A stretch of DNA of 64,000 bases from Alitta virens. Taxonomy: Eukaryota > Annelida > Polychaeta > Phyllodocida > Nereididae. The DNA lies in contig OW028584.1 in assembly GCA_932294295.1 (NCBI GenBank), forward strand, positions 32,373,969 through 32,437,968. Reading direction: 5' to 3'. Both the position numbers and the translations under genes were made by a program. The notes beneath the pieces were generated by a model, which was given only the letters and a program-made list of their open reading frames with translations, did no database searches and was not told the origin of the DNA. Positions within the stretch are counted from its first letter, which is position 1; every line of letters begins with the position of its first letter. This document shows, piece by piece, positions 44,415 through 53,775 of this stretch.

Positions 44415-45029
44415 CAACAGAACACCGACAAACAGACAAACAGACCCCAAACAGACGACAGACCACGGCCGACCACAGACAACGCACAGTAGCATGGCTA
44501 GGAATAGATAGTATAGATTTAGAAGTATTTCTCACGACCATACTATAACCAGAGGTGAAATACAAGCAGCTAATTTTCGTGTACCATTTACAAAAGCTTC
44601 GGCAGCCCAATGATAAGTTTTATTCTGCAAAATTACTTCGCGTCGTATTGAATTAATACGCGGTATCCTCATTTTTAATATCCCATGCACTTGTGTCTCT
44701 GAGCCATCTATAGTTATCCACAAGCAACAAGCACTAACATTTTTTACTCTGTTAAAATTATTCCAAATTCTCTGGAACCTCTATATGACGTAGTAGTACT
44801 GGAGCTGAATCCATATAGCATATCTGCCATTGTATCGCTATGACATGTACACATGACACAGCGCATGAAGGTCCTCAGGATCCAATGTTGCACATAAACA
44901 CTGTTAACTTGTAATATACCAGTATTCCAGCAATAAGAAAGCAGTACCAGTACAAGCCAGTCCAGCCAACCAGCATCAGCCGAGGCCGTCAGTACACCAC
45001 ACTGGAAGTACCACAACACCACCATCGCT

Positions 45030-45085
45030 GACTGAAGATCGTAAGCCGTGTCCCTGGTGATCCAGACAAATGCTGATCTTCAGTT
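45030..45085 (+). ncRNA. Stem-loop repeat 1 in element B 3' UTR
   Basis: ACTGAAGATC (45031-45040) pairs perfectly with GATCTTCAGT (45075-45084). One extra pair at each end is a G-U type (45030/45085 and 45041/45074). An inner CTGG/CCAG hairpin with a TGAT loop lies at 45054-45065. Confidence 0.75.
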
Positions 45086-45161
45086 GTAAGCCGTGACGCC
45101 ACATCAGAAGTATTGCCACGCCGTGTCACCACATCAGAAGCACCGCAACACCACCTTCGCT

Positions 45162-45217
45162 GACTGAAGATCATAAGTCGTGTCCCTGGTGATCCAGCCA
45201 AATGCTGATCTTCAGTC
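45162..45217 (+). ncRNA. Stem-loop repeat 2 in element B 3' UTR
   Basis: GACTGAAGATCA (45162-45173) pairs perfectly with TGATCTTCAGTC (45206-45217), 12 pairs. The loop carries the same inner CTGG TGAT CCAG hairpin. Confidence 0.8.
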
Positions 45218-45275
45218 GTAAGCCGTGTCAGTCCTCGTGTCACCATCTCACGATCTCCGCTCCAACAAAATCGCT

Positions 45276-45331
45276 GAAAGAAGATCATAAGTCGTGTCCC
45301 TGGTGATCCAGCCAAATGCTGATCTTCTTTC
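45276..45331 (+). ncRNA. Stem-loop repeat 3 in element B 3' UTR
   Basis: GAAAGAAGATCA (45276-45287) pairs perfectly with TGATCTTCTTTC (45320-45331). Two base pairs differ from repeat 2 and both arms changed together. The inner CTGG TGAT CCAG hairpin is kept. Confidence 0.8.
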
Positions 45332-45702
45332 GTAAGCCGTGTCAAGACCATCTTATGCAGAAACTTCAAGATAAGACATATCCCACCCCACACTACCGAG
45401 ATCGATCTGAAGTATGCGCATGCATAAGACGCGCACACCATCAAGTGGTCCATCACGTAGGAAGGAAGTACCGGACGAAGAACACAAATCAAAAGACAAT
45501 ACGAACAATTTCACAAAGTCACATAGTCAAAATGTATTAATGAATGTATTAATGAATGTGTCTACAAGTATCAATGTAACAAAATATCACAATGTAACAA
45601 TAATGTCAAAGATTCTCAAATGTTATCAAATGTAAAAATTTTGTTTATTTCATCTTTTATAGCTAAAATTCTCTCAAATTTTTACCTTATCAACTGACAG
45701 CA

Positions 45703-46138
45703 TGTCATATAGTCAAAATGTATTAATGTAACAAAATGTCAATCTATTATGTATTACTGAACTATGACTTAAGAGTTCAGTAATAAGAACTTTAAGCAAG
45801 CCTGCTTTAAGGCATTTAAAGTCTAAAACTTAAACAAAGTTAGGTGAACCAGAAAAAGGGTAGTGACCACTGTCCACCCCAAGGCACAAGCCAATAAGAA
45901 CAGGCCATGTATATGTGCACTGGAGTAGAGAGAACCAATAGCAAACTGACCCCTGGAAAAAGGGGCTTTGAAATACTTGTGGAACCTTAAGTTTAGGGAG
46001 TTGACCAGCTGTAGCTGAACCTGATACTTGTATCTATACATTGCATATACCTTGTTTATATGTTGGATTAAAAGCCACCCTTTCTATGCCAAGCTATACT
46101 CTGTGTTAAGAGTTATTCCTCAACTATAATACACAACA
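45703..46138 (+). repeat. Element B 3' LTR
   Basis: 436 bases, TGTCATATAG...ACACAACA, with no difference from 33530-33965 that I can find. It is followed by the TTAT duplication. Confidence 0.95.
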
Positions 46139-46590
46139 TTATTGTCAAGTTGCATTTAACTTAAAAGTGCAACAATATGAAGGTTAATTGTTAATGTACC
46201 AGCTTTGAGTGCCCCAGCAGGTCTAAGACAATGCTTGCTTGATGGACAGGACACAGTATAAATGATTTGATCGTCTGGAGCGGAATGATTAGCCTGAGAG
46301 TAGCCGATGCATGGATCCAACCCTGTGAGCTTGTTCCCCTTTGTCCAGAATTTTTTAAATTTTGATTTGAGGAATCCTACAACACATGCATTTGTATAAA
46401 AGCCAAATGTTGCCACTGCCCCTATTCAACCAAGAGTTCAAAAAGTTCACTTTTGCTCTGTGAGGGCATGTGACCAGCCAATTCAGCTTCATTATGAGTT
46501 TCATTCAAGAGCCTTAATTCTACTTGCAAGCAAGGTCGATAGGGGAGTCAGCCTCTTCTGGTTTTTAATTTAATTTAAAACGGAAAATAA
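46139..46590 (-). repeat. Inverted copy of the host unit, right part
   Basis: Reverse complement of about 57412-57890 (aagttgcatttaac..., ctggagcggaatgattagcctgagag, accaagagttcaaaaag). It continues the copy interrupted by element B and has only one copy of the 418-base segment that is doubled at 57571-58406. Confidence 0.8.
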
Positions 46591-47291
46591 AACAACAAAT
46601 TTAGGCTTAGGAAGGAAACCTGAACTTATATCCCTTGAGAAATACGCGTAGAAGGTCCTGGCTAAGCGGGAAGGATATAGAAGGATTATCCAGGGAGGAG
46701 ATAGGGTTTTAAATAGAACAGAACCAAGATGGCTGCCGTCATTAATTTATATGATGATATGGTGAAAATTGCAGAGAAGCCTGGACAATATTCATGAGAA
46801 TGAGCAAAAGCACATACACAAGAAGTAAGAGGCTAGTAAAAAATGGAACCGCATCACTTTTTTCAACTGCTTTCATTCGTCAGGGCATGGGAGACAGAGG
46901 TAATGCCGTTCTTTTCTGTGTCACAATTGATCTATCTACTTATTCTTTGGTGTCATGTTTGCAAGATGTTATATATATATATATTTGTTATAAGGTCAGA
47001 TTGCCATTGGTTTCATAAAACACTATGTGTCTATGATGGGTGACCACCACCCAGAATCTGGAAAAATCGTTCTACCACTTGGGGTGCATGTAAAGGATAA
47101 GTAAATGTCCGTATATGAACAATCTATTGCAAGTCTTCCTTTGCAAGTCTTCCTTCTATTCTCTCTGGAGAAGTAAAACATCACACGTCTCACAACAGAA
47201 GGTACATTTAATTATAAAACATTATTTTTAAATATTTTTGAAAAATTCGATTTGAGCCAAATTTTATGATCCTGTTGTTAATTTCTTTCAG
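46591..47291. other. Intergenic DNA, short (TA)n run
   Basis: No gene is recognised. A (TA)n microsatellite of about 16 bases lies near 46969-46984. Confidence 0.5.
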
Positions 47292-49304
47292 TTCGCCTCA
47301 CGCATGGCAATGTGTAAAGTATGCTTCTCAGCGCAAATTCAGAAAAAACTGTCTTGGCTGACAGAGACGAGCATCTTAAAAGGCAATGAAGTTATATTAA
47401 CATAAGCAAAATGGAATTACTGCTGTTCGATGAACGTAGGGCAGCTGCTCTTTCTGATCCTGGCAAAACCAGTGTTATTTTGGATGGTATGGAGCAAAGT
47501 AAGTCACTCTCTATGTAAACAACAATTTCAAAACGTAATTATGTGTGTATTTTCTTATGAGCTGGCAGGTTTTATATTGTGAGAATTATTTCAGGCAAAA
47601 CTAATCTACCTCATTTCTGCAGCTGGACAGTTTCAAATGTAAATCTATTTAAACAGTAAAATAGTGTACACAAAATGCTACACACGTTAGAGGTAACATA
47701 CTCACGATGTTTTTAAAATTTGTTGGTTAGGATTGTGATGCTGCGAATCTGCTCCAGACGCACCTTGTAGGAGAAGTCCATGGCCACAAGGTGTATATTC
47801 TGATTGATATCCTACAATGGGCACATGATTCAAATCTGATACCAGCTGCCTTTTGTGGATATTGAAAGAGAGTGCCATAAATAACAAGTTCACCAAAACC
47901 ATTTCTATTCAGCTAGATAATTGCAGCAGGGAAAATAAGGTATATATTCAATTAGGTGTTTAATAAATATATTTGATTACATATTTAATAATATTAAGTG
48001 CTTTCTGGATGTTGAGTTAAATGAAAAAGTTTTGCCATCACCATTTTCATGTTTCAGAAAAAATATTTCCTTGGCCTCATGACATCGCTAGTGAAAATGG
48101 GCTACACAGAAAATATTGTCTTGAGTTTCCTCATGGTGGTAAGTGTGGCTTCTAAAATGGCGTACTATATACATTGCTTTGAGGTGCTGCTGTTGAAGTT
48201 TTAATGATTGCACATGTATTACAGGGTCATACCCACGAGGATATAGATGCCCGTTTTTTGAGAATATCAGTGCAACTCAAAAAGAGCCAGGCATAAACAC
48301 TTCCAGATCTTCTGACTGTGTTAGAAGACAGTATTGAAAGATGCTTCCCAAGCTGCTACCATGTGTCTTTAATGTAAGGGAAAAACTTGAGCCATATTTA
48401 CAAAAATTAACCACATTTATCCCGACGTATACAAGTGAGTTATTTTTGTTTTTAAAAAAATGTCCAGTTAAGTGCACTTATCTGTTATGCTCAATTTATT
48501 AACGGCATATACCGGGATAGTCGTCACCATGTGACTATCAAGTACAAGAATTGGTCTTACGTGGACTGGCTCTCATCTGCCCAAGATGAACAATTAGAAA
48601 ATTTTCGTCTTGATGAACTTGGACAACAAAAAATACCGACAGATAAACCAAAAATTGTCATACCTTGCCTTGACAATTCACAAAATATGCACGCAATAAA
48701 GAATAACTTAACAAGACTCAACAAGTATTTGACAAGCGAAGAAAATGAGTGGTGGAATGAATTCCGTCAGGATTCACTGACAGCTGTCTCTGACACTTCC
48801 ACAGTGTGGTGGTACCTGGATGACAAAAACGCGATAGCAATGGAGCAGTGTCTCAACTTCCCAACCCACATACAGACGTTGAAATGACTTCACCACTGGC
48901 GCTGATCATGAGGAAGGGGTGCCGTATACCTGAGGGAAATAAAAATAAAATTTTGGGAAAACTAATGCAGTTTTGTTTCATTAAAAATACTCTTCTTCCA
49001 AGTGCTCTTTCTTCCAGATGTGCAGAGGTAAAAAACGTGCATCACAACAAAATAATACACCAGAGGCCATAGCAAATGGCAGCATGGTCCTGATCAATGG
49101 AGAGGATGATTTTTACATTGGCAAGTCATCAGCAAAAAATGGTGAAATGTTAACTGTTATTCTCTATCAGGGGGACCTAAATGGTACATGGCAGCCTGAT
49201 CGTAATGGAGCAAATGAAGATATGTTGAAAAATGTAGATGTCACTTCTATAAAGTCAAATCACATTTTTAGTCCAACACAAGCTGGTAAACTTCTAAACA
49301 AATA
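47292..49304 (+). pseudogene. Degenerate DUF7869-type gene with introns
   Basis: Several exons with GT-AG borders carry motifs that I recognise as the DUF7869 protein family: MAMCKVCFSAQIQKK (from 47300), SDPGKTSVILDGMEQ (exon end 47498), KTNLPHFCSWT (from 47595), LQTHLVGEVHGHKV and DILQWAHDSNL (from 47731), SIQLDNCSRENK (ends 47939), YFLGLMTSLVKMGYTENIV (48058-48138) and GHTHEDIDARFLRISVQL (from 48225). Later parts are YRDSRHHVTIKYKNWS (about 48500-48886) and a C-terminal piece at 49018-49304. In-frame stops near 47387, 47860 and 48290, and a one-base slip in the A run at 48058, break the frame. DUF7869 proteins are common in invertebrate and oomycete genomes, have no known function, and are often multicopy like transposon genes. 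Introns suggest this copy descends from a spliced gene, not a retrocopy. Confidence 0.65.
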
Positions 49305-49583
49305 AGATCGATTTTGAAACACTACTATTAAGGCACGCTGGGTTGCCATCCACTGGGACCTTGGTTAGAATCCAGCCCATGTTGGAAGGTTGCTTCATTT
49401 CACCTCATTGCCTTGGCCTGTCCTGGTCACTGTATTTTAATGCTGGATCAATCACAAAATCATCAAAAAATGAAAAATAATTCCCCTGACTGTGTTGATT
49501 TACCAGAATCAAAGCTACTTGGTATTTTCTGACATTTATATTCCCATTTTTCAATGCTCTTTGATGGGGATCTATTGCATATA

Positions 49584-50058
49584 AACACCTCAACAAAAGT
49601 AAGTCCCCCCCTAGATAAACTTGAATATTTTCAAGACGATTGCACCGATCTTGATGAAATTTTGCGTGTGTTTTACTATTGATATAAGCACTAATCATGC
49701 TTAATCATGCATAATCGGATCAGTCATGGTTGACTGAGAAGCAGTGAAAGCTTGACTACCCAGTTTCAAAAATTTCAAGTTCTGCCTGTCAGCACTAATC
49801 CACTCAGGACAGGTTGATTAAACACAATAAACATTTAAGAATGGCCTGAAAACAACAGAATTTGTTATGCAATTAAGTTTATTAAATGGTCTTAAAGCTA
49901 AGACCTTTTCTCATCACAACTGTCCATGCCTCGAATGTCTGAGCAAAACCGTGCTATTGCCATAGGGTTAATGGAGGCAAATTTTGGTAAAGATTGGAGC
50001 AGTCGTCTTGAAAATATTCAAGTTTATCTAGGGGGGGACTTACTTTTGTTGAGGTGTT
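49584..50058 (+). mobile_element. Tc1/mariner-type MITE with transposase remnant
   Basis: Terminal inverted repeats of about 70 bases (the outer 56 perfect), starting AACACCTCAACAAAAGTAAG, flanked by TA at 49582-49583 and 50059-50060. The 475-base interior contains, from 49926, a frame starting MPRMSEQNRAIAIGLMEAN, which resembles the first helix of a Tc1-type transposase, and runs straight into the right terminal repeat. It is an internal deletion derivative. Confidence 0.8.
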
Positions 50059-50060
50059 TA

Positions 50061-50510
50061 GTACATTTCAGCTGAGTTGTTTATGTGTTGGTTTATCACC
50101 TAATTTATATAGGTCAGTAAACATCATTGTAAAGGCTCATTTGTGTGTTGATTTAAGAAAATCATGTATGAACATAACATACTTCATTCAAATATAATAT
50201 TTGGAATATGTAATATAATTTTGTGTTGAAGAATGTTCATAGTTTTTTCTGATTGTGTTAATTGTAGATGAAACCATTTTTGCTGATGCAATATTAGTTG
50301 TTGCTCAGATGCCATTTTCCTGAAATTGTGTGATTGAGTACACAATGATTTGTTGACATGTTATTTTAGACCAAATTAAAGACGTCAAACATGTTATTCC
50401 TTCTCTGAATCTTATTTGAAGCATGATACACTATATCAAAGATATTCTTGCACTTTGTGCAAATGAGTGTTTATTTTACTATAGTCAAACTGTCACTAAT
50501 TTAACATTGT
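50061..50510. other. Intergenic DNA without recognised gene
   Basis: AT-rich host sequence between the MITE and a repeated segment. Nothing else is visible. Confidence 0.4.
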
Positions 50511-50751
50511 GGTGGAATCCAGAAGCTACCTATTTTCTTATCCTCACATATACAAGTTTTACATATGTGTGCATCTAAGTTATTTGTATAAATATGTACA
50601 GTGAACAAGGTGAACAAAACAACGTAAAATAGTTCAGGTAGCTTACGATAATTTCTATCACATGGCATCATTTTTGATTTGCGCTAGAAGCAATCTATAC
50701 GCCTATTTGATCTGTGTACCAACATTTATAGACCATATTGTAAAAGTCTAT
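50511..50751 (+). repeat. Repeated segment R1, copy 1
   Basis: About 240 bases similar to 56565-56786: gtgcatctaa...tataaatatgtaca, gaacaaaacaa, ttgcgctagaagca and gtgtaccaacatttata are shared in order. The similarity ends where the palindrome at 50752 begins. Confidence 0.7.
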
Positions 50752-50998
50752 CTGTGAATTATGTTCTTTGGAGATAATGAATAAAGTCACTGATATAAAG
50801 TTGCACCATTTATTCAACGCAGTAATCAGTAGTGGATGACTATGAAGGTAAGTGGCACTGCACTGTACTGTATACTGTACTGTACTGTACTGTGCCACTT
50901 ACCTTCATAGTCATCCACTACTGATTACTGCGTTGAATAAATGGTGCAACTTTATATCAGTGACTTTATTCATTATCTCCAAAGAACATAATTCACAG
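50752..50998. repeat. Perfect palindrome, 107-base arms
   Basis: 50752-50858 is the exact reverse complement of 50892-50998, starting ctgtgaattatg and ending cataattcacag. The 33-base spacer is a tactg repeat. The right arm abuts the BEL/Pao integrase fragment at 50999. Confidence 0.95.
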
Positions 50999-52373
50999 TG
51001 AATAAAAAATTTATTACAAATCTGTCTGTTCATGAGATTTCTGTAGCAGAAAAAGTCTTATTGAGACATGTGCAGAGTGATAGTTATGGCAGAGAAATTT
51101 GCCAACTGACAAGTGATGGTCATGTAGGCAAGTCTAGTTCGTTGAGACAGCTTGCTCCTATCATTGATGATGATGGTCTCATTAGGGTGGGTGGTAGGTT
51201 GAGAAATGCTTGCATAGAGTCTGATCGTAAGCACCCATATGTTCTCCCTAACAATTATCCTTTGTCTCACCTCATAGCAAGGGCAGAACATGAAATAGCT
51301 CATCTAGGTACAGAATGGGTTATTAGTAATCTCAGACAAAAGTTTTGGATCACCAAAGCTAGAGTATTGATAAAACGTTTATCACATGATTATGTCAAAT
51401 GTAGAAAGCTATTCAGTTCTCCATGTGTACAGAAGATGGCTGATTTGCCTGTCGAGAGATTGACACCTTATAAGCCAGCTTTCACATTCACTGGGGTGGA
51501 TTGTTTTGGACCATTCCCTGTTAAGCAGGGAAGATCAGAAGTGAAAAGGTATGGTCTTATTTTCACTTGCTTCGCCTCACGAGCTGTGCACATAGAAAAG
51601 CTCAACAGTCTTGATACAGACAGTTTCCTCAATGCATTGCGCAGGTTTTTTGCTAGGCGAGGTGCTCCAGAAAAAATTTGGTCTGATAATGGCACAAATT
51701 TTACTGGAGGTAAGGCTGAGTTGAGTAGGAGTATGAAACAATTGGCTACTGACGTGATAGAGAGGTATTGTACAATGAGTACTATTGACTGGTATTTCAA
51801 TCTCCCTGCATCTTCTCACATGGTGGGTGCTGGGAGAGGCTGATACGCACTATCAGAAAAGTGTTTGTAGGAATCACAGATATAAGCACTAGAATGTCAG
51901 ATGAGGTACTAGAAACTCTGTTCTGTGAAATAGAGTCAATAGTAAATTCTAGGCCTATAACTAAAGTGAGTGATGATGTGCGTGATGATGCTGCACTAAC
52001 TCCCAACCAACTCCTGCATCTGGGACATGGCATGATGCTGGCCCCAGGTAAGTTTCATGAGGCTGATATGTACAGGAGAAGGTGGAGGTGTACGCAGTAT
52101 TTGGCAGATCAGTTTTGGCAAAAGTGGCTTAAATTGTATATACCAGAACTTCAGCGCAGGCAAAAGTGGCAAAAAGTGGCAAAAAATGTTCAAGTTGGTG
52201 ATTTGATATTGATGGTCGATGAGAATACTCCCAGAGGACTATGGCCAATGGGTTTGATCTCAGAAATGTACAAAAGTGATGATGGTTTGGTAAGGTCAGC
52301 CAAAATAAAAACAAAGGCCAGCCAGTTTGTAAGACCAATCACAAAGATTGTATTGCTAGAAGGCTCAGAGTAA
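50999..52373 (+). pseudogene. BEL/Pao integrase fragment 1
   Basis: The sequence encodes the BEL/Pao integrase from just before LSVHEISVAEK, through LAPIIDDDGLIRVGGRL (the clade signature), HLGTEWVISNLRQKFWI and VKCRKLFSSPC. The first core aspartate is in GVDCFGPF and the second in IWSDNGTNFTG. One base is missing near 51830, which ends the frame at 51843; the C-terminal part (NSRPITKVSDD, RRRWRCTQYL, DENTPRGLWPMG) continues from 51861 to 52373. The first cysteine of the usual C-x2-C is a tyrosine. Nothing upstream of the integrase is present. The fragment begins exactly at the palindrome end. Confidence 0.85.
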
Positions 52374-53006
52374 AATGTGTTCACTGTTATTAGATATAAC
52401 ATAATTTGTGATTAAGATTGTCATTAATATGTTTGTGCTTATTCTACTATTTCTGTATGCTGGATAAATGTGCTATTGTATTTCTTAGATGTTTTTTACT
52501 AGTTGTTCCATGTACATGCATAAAAGCTAGATGTAAAATGTACATGTAAAATTACCACACAAGTTTGTGAGTTTAATTTATCATTATATGTTTCACTTTA
52601 TAACATTTATGGATTTATGGAATCTTTATATGAAGTGACAAAATATAATTGATATGACAGATATCATACATTGTATTGAGTTGCATACAAGTATTTTGTA
52701 GTAATTATGGATTAATGTATTTATAAGTTAAATATTATATAACGATAAATAGATAATAGAATAATGACTTAATTATGACCTGTTATATGGTTATTGTGTC
52801 TTGTGTCTGATGTCAGGTTAAATATTTTTATAGATTCACCTACAGTGCTACTACACTACTGCACTAATGCATCTGTCGAGTGGAATAAAGGTGTGTCAAC
52901 TGTACCCCCGATTGTTGTCATCATTTGCTTAACACCAGCCCAGTAACAGTGAATAAACTTGTGTGGTAACCGTGGTTAAACACTCAGCACAGTAAATTGT
53001 CAGCAC
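52374..53006 (+). other. 3' flank of BEL fragment 1, possible LTR remains
   Basis: AT-rich sequence with gtggaataaaggtgtgtcaac near 52878, a polyadenylation-type context, and a TGTTA...TTAACA pair at 52781 and 52934 that could mark an LTR. No second copy exists in the window to confirm it. Confidence 0.3.
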
Positions 53007-53193
53007 CATATAACCAATGTTGTGACATCTGGTAATAGTCTTCTATGTCTGCCATAAATTATCTGCTGCTTGCCATAAAGAATATAGACATGTTATTCAT
53101 TTGAATGTCTTGACAGTTCTCTTATGGCAAGCAGCAGATAATTTATGGCAGACATAGAAGACTATTACCAGATGTCACAACATTGGTTATATG
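53007..53193. repeat. Perfect palindrome, 72-base arms
   Basis: 53007-53078 is the exact reverse complement of 53122-53193 (catataaccaatgttgtgac ... ttggttatatg). The spacer is 43 bases. Homology to the BEL/Pao element starts at 53193, the last base of the right arm. Confidence 0.95.
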
Positions 53194-53775
53194 TAGTATG
53201 AAACAGATGGATCATGACAGAATTTATGAGTATTGCGTGAAACAGGAGATTGAATGGGTATTCAATCCCCCATCAGCACCTCATATGGGTGGTGTTTTTG
53301 AGAGAATGATCCAAACTGTAAACAAAGTGTTAAATGCTGTGTTAGGAAATGCCAGATTGACTGATGAGATTTTGTATACTTTCATGTGTGAAGTTGAGTG
53401 TTTGGTAAACAGCAGGCCAATTACCAAAGTTTCTGATGATGTATGTGACACAAGTGCACTAACTCCTAATCAAATTGTACTACTTAGGGAGGGTCCAGTT
53501 CTCCAACCTGGTCAGTTTTCAGTGTCTGATATTTATAGGAGGAGATGGCGCCACATACAGCATTTGGTAAATATATTTTGGATGAAATGGTTGAGGGAAT
53601 ATATTCCTCAGGTTCAAAGGACTGTAAAGTGGTACAATATTGCTAGAAATGTGAAAGTCAATGATCTAGTGTTGATTGTTGATGAGAGTACCCCCAGAGG
53701 GCTCTGGCCAATGGGAATTGTTACACAAGTTAAGCTGTCTGAGGATGGTTTAGTTAGGTCTCAGCAACTCTATTT
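53193..53775 (+). pseudogene. BEL/Pao fragment 2a, integrase C-terminal half
   Basis: Encodes the third catalytic region onward: SMKQMDHDRIYEYC, WVFNPPSAPHMGGVFERM, NSRPITKVSDD, RRRWRHIQHL and DESTPRGLWPMG, ending after DGLVRS. It comes before the N-terminal half (53776-54932), so the order is permuted. Its first 107 bases are repeated at 54826-54932 with two differences. Confidence 0.85.

Larger units (their letters stand above)
44415..45702 (+). other. Element B 3' untranslated region
   Basis: About 1.3 kb between env and the 3' LTR. It contains the stem-loop array at 45030-45331. At about 45520-45545 it has a near copy of the first 24 bases of the LTR (cacatagtcaaaatgtatta), followed by a short duplication of atgtattaatga. 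The bases just before the LTR (ctgacagca) are not a purine tract, so the plus-strand primer site is not obvious. Confidence 0.7.
33530..46138 (+). mobile_element. Element B: intact env-bearing Ty3/gypsy element
   Basis: A 12,609-base element with 436-base LTRs that look identical, and a 4-base duplication TTAT (33526-33529 and 46139-46142). It is inserted in the inverted host unit; the paralogous sequence at about 57900 and 58318 is the empty site. Order: primer-binding site, leader, gag, pol in -1, a 1.2 kb spacer, env, a 1.3 kb 3' untranslated region. Gag, pol and env are fully open and all catalytic motifs are present. It is the youngest full-length element in the window and may be active. 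Confidence 0.95.

Noticed and set aside
44989..45492. 167-codon minus-strand frame with repeated peptide
   Set aside because: It is the antisense reading of the stem-loop repeats in the 3' UTR; the repeat lengths happen to keep a frame open.
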